Source: Thalassia testudinum | Taxonomy: Eukaryota > Streptophyta > Magnoliopsida > Alismatales > Hydrocharitaceae | Direction: 5' to 3' | Assembly: GCA_037157565.1 (NCBI GenBank) | Contig: JAZHRO010000039.1 | Span: forward strand, 45,136,001-45,200,000 | DNA: 64,000 bases | Part shown: positions 52,404 to 62,295 of the stretch, one piece after another | How positions within the stretch are numbered: the stretch's first letter is position 1 | Layout: each line of letters starts with the position of its first letter | Notes under the pieces: generated by a model | The model's input: the letters and a program-made list of their open reading frames with translations, nothing else | Databases searched by the model: none | What the model was told of the DNA's origin: nothing | Translations under genes and position numbers: made by a program

Positions 52404-52563
52404 TGTTGATAGAGCACTCTAGTTATGTTTTGTTACTGTTTTGGAATTATTTGTTATTGTTCTTGTCCTATTGGACTTATGCTGCACTTTTCCCAAACAC
52501 CTCTCTTTATATAAAGAGGTGTAGGGTTTCATTTGAGAATAAGACTTTTCATTATCTCTGACT
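52404..52563 (+). repeat. 3' LTR of copia E5
   Basis: The 160-bp copy ends CTGACT directly before the duplicated GATTT. Like the 5' copy it ends CT rather than CA. Confidence 0.9.
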
Positions 52564-53640
52564 GATTTCAACAAGAATATTCAAGTAAGACGGGAGAAAT
52601 CTTCCATTGCCACCAAATAAAATATGTCCCATACGATCTCCTTAGACGTCCAGATGGAGTAAGTAGAACATGACTTCAGAACTCTAATGTCTGCTCCTTG
52701 GAAATGCATTCCTGTGATGTTTTTCCAAGTTGTGGCTTGCCTCGCATTGGAAGGTGGTTTTTGGTGGAATTTGTGGTAGCATCCTTTGACGCTCATGCAG
52801 GGGGAGATGACCAATCAAGGTGCTATAGATAGCTAGAAGCCCATCCTAATGGAAGAGATGCATAACTTGCATACGGTGACTATAGAAGGCGATAAACACC
52901 ACCTTCTTTACAACCTTCACCAAGAGTGCATCTTATTAGAACATCTTCGAATGCAAAGATATTGCATTAAATATCGCTCTGGGTGATTTAACTAACGGAG
53001 AGAAGGCTCATAGGGAAATTTGGTACTTAGACATTCTCCAATGTCATATGAGGAGCCACATGAACCTCTCCTTGATCGGTAATGTGGGAATGTCGTCCAT
53101 CGGCTAATAGTAAGTCCCACCTGATGGAATCAACTAGAGAGTAGAAAACTGTCTTGCATCACCACATATATGTTGGGATGCACCTGAATCAACTAGCCAG
53201 TCTGCTTCCTTTACCCAAGATTGACATGCAATTCCTCCCTGAGATGTATCATACTAACGGAGTCTTCAGATTAGCGTCTCATACTCGCTCCTGGGGATGG
53301 TCACAGTATCTTGTACCAATCTTGGTGCGGCAAAGGCTTAATTCTCAATATGAGCAACACACTTCTCATGTGAAAATGCCTTTCAAATTATCCCATATTT
53401 CCTTGGTAGTCTTGTAATACGTGATCTCACCCCCTATTTTAGGGATGACAGGGTTCATGATCCATGCACAGACCATGGTGTTGCCCTTCTTCCATGTGGC
53501 ATTCTTGCTAGTCTTATGTGTGGGCTTTGGTTGAAGTAATATGTGCTCTTGGTCATGACCTTCAACCATCATCAAGAAGGTCTGTGACCATCAGGCACAG
53601 TTGGTCTCATCCAACTTTACCATGGGGTTGAAGAACGGGC
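52564..53640 (-). pseudogene. E7 gag-protease-integrase start
   Basis: On the minus strand the gag reads MVEGHDQEHILLQPKPTHKT (53640-53360) and the protease WLVDSGASQHICGD (about 53200). Then come a pre-integrase piece (ASHNLEKHHRNAF) and the integrase start YLVAMEDFSRL with FLLKS, where E5 inserted. Parts of gag and the zinc knuckle seem deleted. Confidence 0.85.
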
Positions 53641-54415
53641 TCTTATGGGCTTTTGTCTCCATCTCGTGCCTTGATGTCACCTCTGAGACATCTTCTGGAG
53701 CCATTTCTTCTCCAATCAGGCCCAACACTAGTCAATAACTTCTGGATAGTTGATTTAGGGCATTAAATCACTAGTAACCTCCAACAAAGCTCAAGAATAA
53801 TGAGCAAGTTGCCTTGTAGTTGCTATTTTGTTCACCACCAGGCCAACCAGAGCTGTAAACCGCTGGGCGACACCAACTGGATGATCAACAACCTCGGGCA
53901 ACGTTGTTGGTTGGAGATCGAAGGCACCAAATAACTTTCGAAGGCTACTGGCGATGATTAGGCACTTGGGTGATGTTGCAACACCTGCTTGATTAGAGAT
54001 CAAAGGCATTAAACAAATTTCGAAGGTTGTTGGCGATGCTAAGGCACTGTAGCGGTACTACAACACTTGCTACAGTGTTTTAGTGACAACCCAAGGTGCA
54101 AATAGCCTTGGTGGCATCAAAGGAATTGCCTCTGATGGTCGTGAGGGCCTTAACAGCACCTCAACTTCCTCCTTGAGGGGTTCGAGACCCTTGGTGGCGC
54201 CAAGAAGTGGTAGGGAGGGCCACTAGCACGTGAGATTTGGCTGGTGTAGGTGCCTTGTAGCCGGAGGCGATCGTTGGTGGCTAGTCACAAGGGTGGTGGT
54301 GGTGGTAGAATAGTTCTAAAAGCCCCTTCTTCGATTAGGGTTAAGTTTTTCTTTTGTGGAAGGAAGAAAGTTGTATAGGGATCAAGGGGGGTATAGAACA
54401 TCAACTTAAGACCGC

Positions 54416-54427
54416 TGCTCTGATACC
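54416..54427 (-). other. E7 primer-binding site
   Basis: The minus strand reads TGGTATCAGAGC, a perfect initiator Met-tRNA site, immediately after the LTR end ...CTCAACG. Confidence 0.9.
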
Positions 54428-54561
54428 ACGTTGAGAGAATAAGACAACTTGTTTATGACTGAACCTATACCCCAGTATATAGAAGATGTGGAAAGTACAG
54501 AGAGGTCCATAGAAAATAAAGAAAACATAAACAATGATTCATTACACGACTCTTTTCTACA
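54428..54561 (-). repeat. 5' LTR of antisense copia E7
   Basis: On the minus strand the LTR begins TGTAGAAAAGAG and ends CTCAACG. It matches 44597-44730 apart from a few substitutions and a small indel near its start. Confidence 0.85.
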
Positions 54562-54566
54562 GTCCA

Positions 54567-54948
54567 CAATCATCCAACTCCCATTCTTACCACCACTATC
54601 CGCTCCCTCCACACCTGCCACTTAATCATATTCATATTACCTTTCTAATCATCAGGTCTCTTCACTACCCAATTGTTGATGGTCCAATTTGCTTGATAGC
54701 CCAATCACCATCCACATCCAGCCCATCAACTATAGTCCAAGCCCACTACCACCCTCATCCCACTACACGAGCAATATTGTATTGTCATTCACCTTGGCAT
54801 CTACTCCTCGCCCCATCACAATTACCCAAGTTGCATCAACTCCATTGCTGATTATCAAAAGTTCCTTCATTGTTGTCTAGCCTTGCTAGACCTATCACAG
54901 ATGGTTCCCTTGCCTCCTAGCCACATCCTAGCTACCTTTGAACCCCTC
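54567..54948. other. C-rich non-coding stretch
   Basis: Pyrimidine-rich sequence (CCACC, CATC repeats) without a recognised gene. Similar composition left of E7 (44510-44590) suggests E7 inserted into it. Confidence 0.45.
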
Positions 54949-55149
54949 AACACTGGGCACCGCCACTGGGCTGGGAGAGGATCCTTGTGCAAAGCTATTA
55001 GATACCTTGGTAGGGGCGATGGGATGGTGGAGAGGATCCTTCAGGACTCGTATGGCTCCACGGTGGATCTTGTGTTGGGCTGATCTTGTGGGATGTTGTT
55101 GGCCTTTTGGAGTGGTGAAACACAGACTGCAACATGGCTTCTAGGCTTT

Positions 55150-56080
55150 GTCTTTTAGCCTCGTTTGGGGAGTCTTTTGTTCTGGAGGGATGATTGGACA
55201 GGGAATGGTGCTTTCTTTGCTATCTTTCCACAGCTCTACGGCTGTACTCCTTGCAAGGATGCTAGGGTGGTTGAGGTGTGGGATCCTAGCTCTGGTTCTG
55301 TCCTCTTGCCTTGCCTATCTAAGGGTACTTTGGTTGAATTTCATAACACGATGGCTATGTTGGACGGGGTAAGACCTGAGGTAGTCGTGATCGACGAGCT
55401 TGAATGGACAACAGGGAGATTCTCTGTGGCTGTGTTATAAAGCCTTGACATTAGACGGGGGTTCCTCGACTGATGTGTTCTCTTGCCTTGCCTATCTAAG
55501 GCTACTTTGGTTGAATTTCATAACACGATGGCTATGTTGGATGGGGTAAGAGCTGAGGTTGTCATGATGGACGAGCTTGAATGGACAACAGGGAGATTCT
55601 CTGTGGCTGTGTTATAAAGCCTTGACATTAGATGGGGGTTCCTCATCTGATGTGAAGTCTGGCTCTACTATTATTTGGAAGCTTCCATTGCCGCAAAAAA
55701 TTATCTTTGCTTAGTTGATAAGGAGGGAGAAGTTGGTCACTAGATCTTACAAAATAAGGTGGTTACAGAATGTGGACACCTCTTGTGCCTTATGCAATGC
55801 TGGGAAAGAAGATGTGCGTAACTTGATGCTCTCTTGCGATTTCATTGGGGACGTGTGGTGGGTGCCATAGATCCAAGGGATTGACTGTTCTTCCTTTGAT
55901 AGCTTTTGGGCTTCATTTAGGCGGTTTGTGCATTTTAACACGGCTGGTTGGGTCAGGGCCATGGTGGTGGCATGGTGCATCTTGTTGTACCGTCATATTG
56001 TTGTGTCTAGGGGGAAACAGGCATGGGTTGAGAATGTGGTGGGGGAAGTTGTCATCTTTCATGATTTGTATCTCCAAAAT
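55150..56080 (+). pseudogene. LINE C ORF2 C-terminal remnant
   Basis: The frame reads LLFWRDDWTGNGAFFAIFPQ, then the duplicated LLPCLSKGTLVEFHNTMAML segment, then KIIFA and CALCNAGKEDVRNLMLSCDF, the post-RT zinc-binding domain of plant LINEs. Stops are present. Confidence 0.8.
55303..55656 (+). repeat. Tandem duplication of a 177-bp unit in LINE C
   Basis: Copies at 55303-55479 and 55480-55656 are about 93-95% identical. The period is 59 codons, so the frame is preserved, but both copies contain the same stop after FSVAVL. Confidence 0.93.
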
Positions 56081-56446
56081 ATGTAAGTCCATTCCTTTTC
56101 TAATGAAGTTCCTTGGATGATTACAGATCTCTGGTTATCGTCCTTTTCTTTCTCAAAAAAAAAAGAAAAACACCGGGCACCACCAATCAAGTTGCTTCTA
56201 TTGAGCTATTTTGGCACAACCTTTTCACTCTGAACTACTGCTCCATCACAGTACTTTCTACTCCAGTGCAAGCAACGCCTTTCATGGTTCTCTCCCCCTT
56301 GCAAGCCTGTGCAATAGCTTATCTTGGATTTGGCTTCTCTCTTTTCTCCTTGTAGCTGATGATGCAAGTCTTTACCATCACTGCAAAGGAGGTGGAGGGC
56401 ATTCTATGCCATTTTGCTTGGCGTTGTTGAGTGCTTGAACGTCTCC

Positions 56447-56629
56447 TGTTGAGAGAGATGAATATTTAGTGGTTGGGCCAATGGATCATGTGATATGAAG
56501 GTCTGGGGCTCTCCCCTCGTAGTTTTCCTTTAGAGGTTTTCTATGTATATCCAGTATCCCATGTGTTGAATGTTTATTTTATTCTTGTGGATTTTATCAT
56601 TTATTGCTTCCGATTTCAAAGACTCAACA
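56447..56629 (+). repeat. LTR followed by a primer-binding site
   Basis: A 183-bp LTR is bounded by the perfect inverted ends TGTTGAG and CTCAACA and followed at once by TTGTATCAGAGC (56630), a copia primer site with one mismatch. No copia domains were found downstream. Confidence 0.72.
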
Positions 56630-56924
56630 TTGTATCAGAGCAATTCGATTTCAGGATTTATTGATGATTGTCTTGGACTGTGATTCTATATTTATTTCTT
56701 GATACATGGAGATTTAATGAGGATATTTGAGATCAATTTATTGAGTTCCGTTCTTACGTTTGTTTGATGGTTCTGGTTTCAAAGCTGTCTTCCTGATGAG
56801 GGGCTCCCATAAAGACCTTACTCCCCTAGTGTCACCTTGATTCAAGGAACCCAGGTGCAGATCACCTGAAGGAAACTATCATAATGGCACTTGGAAGAGG
56901 CTTTGGTGCATGCAGCATCAGCAG

Positions 56925-57027
56925 CAGTGCCCAATGTTGAGGTTAGAGTTTCTGTTCTGCGTCTTAATGGTGCGGGTTCGACTTCCTATGGCTGCAGTTA
57001 TCCAAATGGCATTTTCCCATTACAAAA
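56925..57027 (+). mobile_element. Possible tRNA-derived SINE, third type
   Basis: A box A-like GAGGTTAGAG and a box B GGTTCGACTTCC lie at tRNA-like spacing before a TTTTCCCATTAC plus A tail. The flanking repeat GCAGCAGT is short. Confidence is moderate because the box A and duplications are weak. Confidence 0.45.
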
Positions 57028-57354
57028 AAAGGCAGCAGTAGCTGGAAGCGTGGTGCCTCTTTTTCCCAACTAAAGAGGTGACGTGGCAGTGACCTGAGGT
57101 GCTGCTGCTGCTGCCACCGCCGCTTTGTACGGAGAAGAGCAAGTGGAGAAAATTTGTGTGCACTGACACTGGTAGTGCAGCTTGGTAGTGCCAAATTTGT
57201 ATGCACACATGTGGCGAAGTATATGGCATATCTCCAATACATGATGCTTGTGTCTGAGCCAAATCTCCCCATTTCTGGTGGTGATGTGTTTTATGGTGGG
57301 TGTTAGAAACCTCACCATCGCTGAAGAAGTATCCTTTGGTAAATTTATAACTCT

Positions 57355-57440
57355 TATCCTCTCTTTGTTTTCCTTGCAAACCAAGATTAAACTTTTTTAT
57401 CCTCTCTTTGTTCTCCTTGCAAACTAGGATTTAACTTTCT
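57355..57440 (+). repeat. Tandem duplication of a 43-bp unit
   Basis: Copies at 57355-57397 and 57398-57440 share TATCCTCTCTTTGTT and CCTTGCAAAC with a few differences. Confidence 0.85.
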
Positions 57441-58148
57441 CCCAGATTTAAAGAAATTCCACAAACTTAAGTTTTCAATATTTCACTGCTTTTCCAAGAG
57501 TACAATATTTGTAGTACTTTGAAAACTGCCCACAAGTTCTTAGAAAATGCACATCAGTTTAATACTTCAGAAGAATCTTCACATTCAAGGCAGAAATCTC
57601 GTCCAATTCCAAATTAGCCCATTATTTATAGTAATTGCACTTCATCCCACAATGCTCCAGAAGTTGTAGTCAAGCACAGGAAGTTTGCAGATTCCACTTT
57701 GGTCTAGAAATATTCCAAAATTTACATATCAATCCAAGATCTGTAGGACCTTCAAAAGTGTCCAAAACTTTGTGATTTTTTCACACTTCAAGTATTTTAT
57801 GATTCAATCCAATATTTTCTGATATCTAGATCTTAGTGTAACTATATTTGTTCTTGCAAATCAGTCCAAAGGTATTGTTGTTGCAACAGTCTTAACGTGT
57901 CAATTGATTGTTTTTTGAGGTTGTTTCCTTTGGTCTGAAGCTCTTGATATGCCTTGTCTCCATTCATCTGTGGTTTGCCTGGCGTTTGAGCCCCTGATCC
58001 TTCTCAGCTGAGTTTAGACAGGAGATGTCAAGGGGATCTTGTCTTGTCCTTTGGATGGGTGTTTTCATGATTTTTCCCTCCATGGTTTTCCACAACAATC
58101 TGGTGTTCCTCAACTTCCTATCTATTGAATGTTTTTCTTCTCTGATGG

Positions 58149-58165
58149 TTTTTTTTGAAAAGACC
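58149..58165 (-). repeat. 17-bp LINE-tail-like insertion with target duplication
   Basis: On the minus strand the insert is GGTCTTTTC plus eight A, like the LINE B tail. Flanking octamers TCTGATGG (58141-58148) and TCTCATGG (58166-58173) match at seven of eight. The related LTR at 56447-56629 lacks the insert. Confidence 0.6.
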
Positions 58166-58212
58166 TCTCATGGAATTTATCATTTTATTACTTTTGATTT
58201 CAAAGTTGCAGC

Positions 58213-59122
58213 ACCTTGTTCTTACGATTGTGGCAGAAGAGGACTGATTCTCTTGGTACCAGTTCAGGGCCATTTTTGGGAACTGCATCACTCTTTCATT
58301 CATGGTACAATTGACAAGCTTGATGGTGCCTACTTCTCATTGTGATCCTTGTCATTCCACTACTCTTTAGTTTTTACTAGAAGCTTTCTATCTTATTGGA
58401 AGATGAACATAAAAAGAAGGTAGGAAAATATGCAGATTTGAGTATTCGATAATGATATTGTGGGGTTTTGAATGCTCAATGGCACGTGTCCACTATTAAT
58501 CACTAGGTCTAGATGGTTGTTTCTGATAAGGAGATCTAGGAGGCTCCATTACAAGTCAAATGTTATTGTATCATATCTTCTCTTGGAGGAGATGTAAAAC
58601 TTCTGCTGGGACTCTATATCTTCTGCTAACTGCTATTATATTCTTAGGAAAGTATTGCTTGCACATGATCTCTATCAAGTCCTTAATGCCAATATAGATG
58701 TCATGATAAGATGTCATGATTTGAGCAATATAGTTCTTGCACCATTGAAGGAGAACTGCACAAACTTTTGAGATTAGATGCTATCAAGGATGCGGCATCC
58801 TATCTGCATGCGGAAGAGTAACTTATGTTGAGATCTCCTATCACACTTTTTGAGTAATCAGCTATGGTCATATCTAGAATGGACAAGGAGGTTTTCACTA
58901 TGGATCGACAGGAGTTGTTCTCTAGCAGAGGAAATAGACATGGTGCACCACAATATTGAGAGCGTTACTGTTGATATAATCATAATTTTAACAAGTGCAG
59001 GATTAAATCTACGAGAACATAAATGCTGTTCCTTAAGTGGTGTATTCATCCAAAGCCTTGGCTTGGACAAGCTGTAATCATCTAACATATTTTTAATGGA
59101 AGTTTTGATGGCCAAATACCTT
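58213..59122. other. Non-coding stretch, nothing recognised
   Basis: No family signature was found in either strand. Short open frames here match nothing I recognise. Confidence 0.4.
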
Positions 59123-59255
59123 TGTTGAGTTATAAGGTTCTATTTGTCATTTATTCTTTCTTTATGGGTATCTATGTAATTAACCTAGTTCTCTCTCTTA
59201 TAAGAGAGAGACTACGGTTTCTATTGAGACTTAAATGCATCATTTTCTCTTCACA
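59123..59255 (+). mobile_element. Solo copia-type LTR with target duplication
   Basis: A 133-bp sequence begins TGTTGAGTTATAAGG, contains CTTATAAGAGAGAG and ends CTTCACA. Perfect ACCTT repeats flank it (59118-59122 and 59256-59260). No internal region is present, so it is a solo LTR left by recombination. Confidence 0.75.
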
Positions 59256-59588
59256 ACCTTCAATAGTCATCCTTTTTCCTTTTTTCAAAAAATATGGAGA
59301 GACGGCATAGTTCAAACTTGTTTTTGATCAACCTGATTCGACTTCTGATACTATGTTTACAAAAATTTCGCCTATTTGGCCAAGTATTCAGCATAGTGCT
59401 ACTTGAACCCTGACCGATCCAAATACCTAGACTTGGGACTCTTCTTGGACCACCCGAGTAATTGCTCACTCTATTAGCTACTCAACCCATGGGTTGTGAA
59501 GAGGTGAGAGTATATTTTACCTTTTAATATTTCACCCTTCTAATTTCTCACTCTTCTGTTTGAGTATATTTTTAAAAATCACTGGACA

Positions 59589-59690
59589 TGTTATATTATT
59601 TTCTCAACACCTCTCCTCTGTATAAAGAGGTGTAGGGCTCTGTGAAATAATTGAATTGATCATTTTGTCCTACTCATTACGTTTAGTGTC
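59589..59690 (+). repeat. LTR remnant with degenerate primer site
   Basis: TGTTATATTATTTTC with a TATA box (CTGTATAAAGAGGTG) is followed by TTTAGTGTCAAAGTGG, which resembles a mutated TTGGTATCAGAGCGG. The internal region does not continue, since antisense copia sequence follows. Confidence 0.5.
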
Positions 59691-60240
59691 AAAGTGGTCG
59701 ACAACTCCTAGTCTCTTATTAATGTCCAACAGCATATCTAGCTCATAGAGTTTATCGAACACGCCCTTGGAATCTATTTCAAATCATAGATTGCAGTCTT
59801 CAACTTTCATACTTTGGAATACTTGCCTTGCACCTCAGATTCTGACAACTGCTGGCATGCTGAATATAAACTTTTTCTGTTAAATTACCTTTCGTTTGAC
59901 TCTATTTGAAAGGTGGAGCCGCAGATTCATGCTCATTTAGAGAGGCATGCCTCCCTGTAATAGAATATTGAATGGGCTCAAAAAACATAAAATCCATTTT
60001 GTTACTATGATAAGGATGAATAGGATCAAAACTGATGCCCCATTTGAGTTGGTGAGTACCTATGAAGCATATATTTGATTACCCAAAAAAAGGATTTGAC
60101 CTTGTCAGGACCAGTGAGTGGACAAAGCAAACACACCCATAGACCTTAGGTGATACATTAAATAGGCCAACGAGGATTCAAATAGGCCAATGTCTGGAAA
60201 TGATAGGTGCAACGAAATGCCTTTAATGATAATCAATATC

Positions 60241-60496
60241 AGGACAGTGTTACCCTAGCAAGAGGAATGAACAGTTGTCTGTATTATAAGAGAAAGGGCC
60301 CTGTTAAGAATATGCTGGCATTTATACCTAGCTATCTCCTTTCGTTGGGAGGTATAATATTATGACGATAGGACATGTCATCCCAGAAAGAGGAATGAAC
60401 AGTTGTCTATATCATAAAAGAAAGGTCCTTGTTAAGAATATGTTGGCATTTACACTTAGCTATCTCCTTTGGTTGGGGAGGTATGACCATACTTTG
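60241..60496. repeat. Tandem duplication of a 128-bp unit in E8 integrase
   Basis: Copies at 60241-60368 and 60369-60496 share AGAGGAATGAACAGTTGTCT and TAGCTATCTCCTTT. They differ at many sites, indicating an old duplication. Confidence 0.88.
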
Positions 60497-61590
60497 TTTG
60501 ATGAACAGAGTCACAATATCTACACAAAAAAAATGCACAGAGCAGTGGTATAAAACTCAAGAACATTGCCATATCTCACAGTTTTGATAGTGGCACCACA
60601 TTGATTGCTTATTTCAGTGACGAATGACTTTAATAAATCTCCTACATGAGACCTTGCCTTTAGAAAAAAAACACCCAAGAAAGTCTTGAAAAATAATCAA
60701 TCACTACTAGATAATACTTCTCCTTAATGATATGTAATACAACTAGGACCCTGAATATCAATATCCAGGAAGTAAAATAGAGAACTAGAGATTAGAGTAT
60801 GACTCAAAAGAATGGGATGACTAATGGTGTTTCTTTAAAGGACATGCTTCATAACTGAAGGTGGCAGAGGAAGGCATTTGCAGAATTATTCTCTGTAGGT
60901 TCAGTAGAGGAAGATATCCAAGACATAGGCACTATTAATCTGCAGAGATGCCACCATATGACAGACGCCAACTAGCAAAGACAGATGGTTGTAAAAGGCA
61001 ATCATTCCTTCCTCAAGCCTCTATGGTCATCTTTCAATTTGTTCACGTCTGAAAATAATAAGAAAATAGATCAAAAGCAACCCTGTAACTAAGCTATTTG
61101 GTGATATGGCTCATAGGATATAAGTTCATGTACAAGAAACACATTCATTAACTGCATAATACAATATAGGGTGACATCTTCATGACTGGTAATGACCTCG
61201 TGTCCCCATTAACAACCTATATTATATGACCTAGGGGAACTGATCCTAATCTGTGAGCGCTTTTTACATCACCATACAACTGCCTAGATGCACCTCAGTA
61301 CACTAACCAATCTAAATTAGCCCATTCACCAAATAAAGAACCACAAGCAAGAGATATGGCTGGGGAAGTTGCCAAGGCAGCAGTACTAGGTGTTGGACCA
61401 GTTGACGTTACAAAAGCATGCCCTATGATCATCTGATTTAATCTCTAAACCAGGTCTTTATATTCTGCCCCAAGAAACTGAAACATTGTAGATGATTCGG
61501 CAAGTGAAGTTGTGGCTTGATGTGCAATAATTGGCTTTCTCAATTTTCTTCAGTTATGTCATGTCTTCCTAAAATAAGAACACTGTACAT

Positions 61591-61603
61591 TTTTTGAAAA
61601 GAT
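61591..61603 (-). repeat. 13-bp LINE-tail-like insertion with target duplication
   Basis: On the minus strand the insert is ATCTTTTCAAAAA, matching the LINE B tail. Twelve-base direct repeats AACACTGTACAT (61579-61590) and AACACTGAACAT (61604-61615) flank it. Confidence 0.6.
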
Positions 61604-61620
61604 AACACTGAACATTGCCA

Positions 61621-62295
61621 CACCTGGTAGTTGTGCAATGCGATCCACGTACTCAATGAGTAGCCCCCTTCCTCTCTGGTTGTAGGTAACTGCTATGTCA
61701 GATGTCTTAGTGTCTGTGGATGGTGCTGAGATCGCAACACTTTAGCCAAATGCAAGACTCAGCTATAATCTAAACCTTCTGCCAAATGCAAGACTCAGCT
61801 ATAAGCTAAACCTTCTGAGATGCTAGAATTTGATCTAAAGCAGGATGGTAGGACTCACCTGATTCTGAGAAAAAAAAACAAAAAAGCCAACCATAGTTTC
61901 GGTGCTAATTAACTGCTTGTCTACCTATCCCTCTATTTTCTTTTAATTGGACAAACTTCCCTCCAGACTATTAACCGTCCATTGCCAAAAATGGAGATGG
62001 TGATTCCAGGCATTACCAGCATTTACCTGGTATGTGTGCCTACCTATGGTGCCCCCTCGCAAGAAGAGGAGGAAGAAGAGGGTAGGTATCAAGCACAAGA
62101 AAGCTAGCACTTACCTCTTTTTGATGCCATGCTGTAGAAGTCAAATAACCCGTTTATTGTTGGAAATAAATTAATAAAAGAAAGCATGGCAGGATCTAAG
62201 TATAATGCTTCACTCAGTATCTTTAATGATCGTGTTTTCAAGTGAATGGTTTGAAGTTTGTGAATAACAATTTATCATTTTTTTTTGTCTCTTAG
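61621..62295. other. Non-coding stretch, nothing firm
   Basis: Includes a short tandem phrase (CCAAATGCAAGACTCAGCTA near 61746 and 61787). No gene or element boundary was recognised. Confidence 0.4.

Larger units (their letters stand above)
47283..52563 (+). mobile_element. Ty1/copia element E5, nested in E7
   Basis: A 5.28-kb element with LTRs of 158 and 160 bp, an initiator Met-tRNA primer site, a GC-rich leader, all copia domains, a polypurine tract (GAGGGGGAG before 52404) and GATTT duplications. LTRs differ at roughly a dozen sites, so the insertion is not recent, though younger than its host E7. Confidence 0.95.
44597..54561 (-). mobile_element. Antisense Ty1/copia element E7, split by E5
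   Basis: Two 134-bp LTRs (44597-44730 and 54428-54561) and perfect GTCCA target duplications (44592-44596, 54562-54566) delimit the element. Gag, protease and integrase start lie on the right (53640-52564); the rest of integrase, reverse transcriptase and RNase H lie on the left (47282-44798). E5 occupies 47283-52563. Removing it gives an element of about 4.7 kb. Confidence 0.93.
54965..56168 (+). mobile_element. 5'-truncated L1-type LINE C
   Basis: A 1.2-kb insertion is flanked by 16-bp target duplications with two mismatches (54949-54964, 56169-56184), beginning AACACTGGGCACC. It contains the end of ORF2, including a CALCNAGKEDVRNLMLSCDF zinc-binding motif (about 55788), and ends in TTTCTTTCTC plus an A-rich tail. 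A 177-bp segment is tandemly duplicated. Confidence 0.9.
56630..58211 (+). mobile_element. Possible non-autonomous LTR element, internal region and second LTR
   Basis: About 1.4 kb without recognisable gag or pol lie between the LTR/primer unit and a degenerate LTR-like copy at about 58112-58211 (shared TATTGAATGTTT, TTTATCATTT, GATTTCAAAG). The second copy is diverged and carries a tail-only insertion. Matching target duplications were not found. Confidence 0.38.
59700..61620 (-). mobile_element. Antisense Ty1/copia relic E8
   Basis: On the minus strand, from right to left: a gag C-terminal piece (FQFLGAEYKDLV, about 61480), protease (WLVYTGASRQLYGD, about 61310, with DSG changed to YTG), integrase (TIKTVRYGNVLEFYTTAL, about 60560; VYGCVCFVHS, about 60130) and the reverse transcriptase box AIYDLK-IPRA (about 59795). 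LTRs were not identified. The frame is heavily broken. Confidence 0.7.

Noticed and set aside
58360..59080. Possible further ABC1K exons or copia coding sequence
   Set aside because: Both strands were read without finding conserved motifs or plausible splice-bounded segments in frame with exon g.
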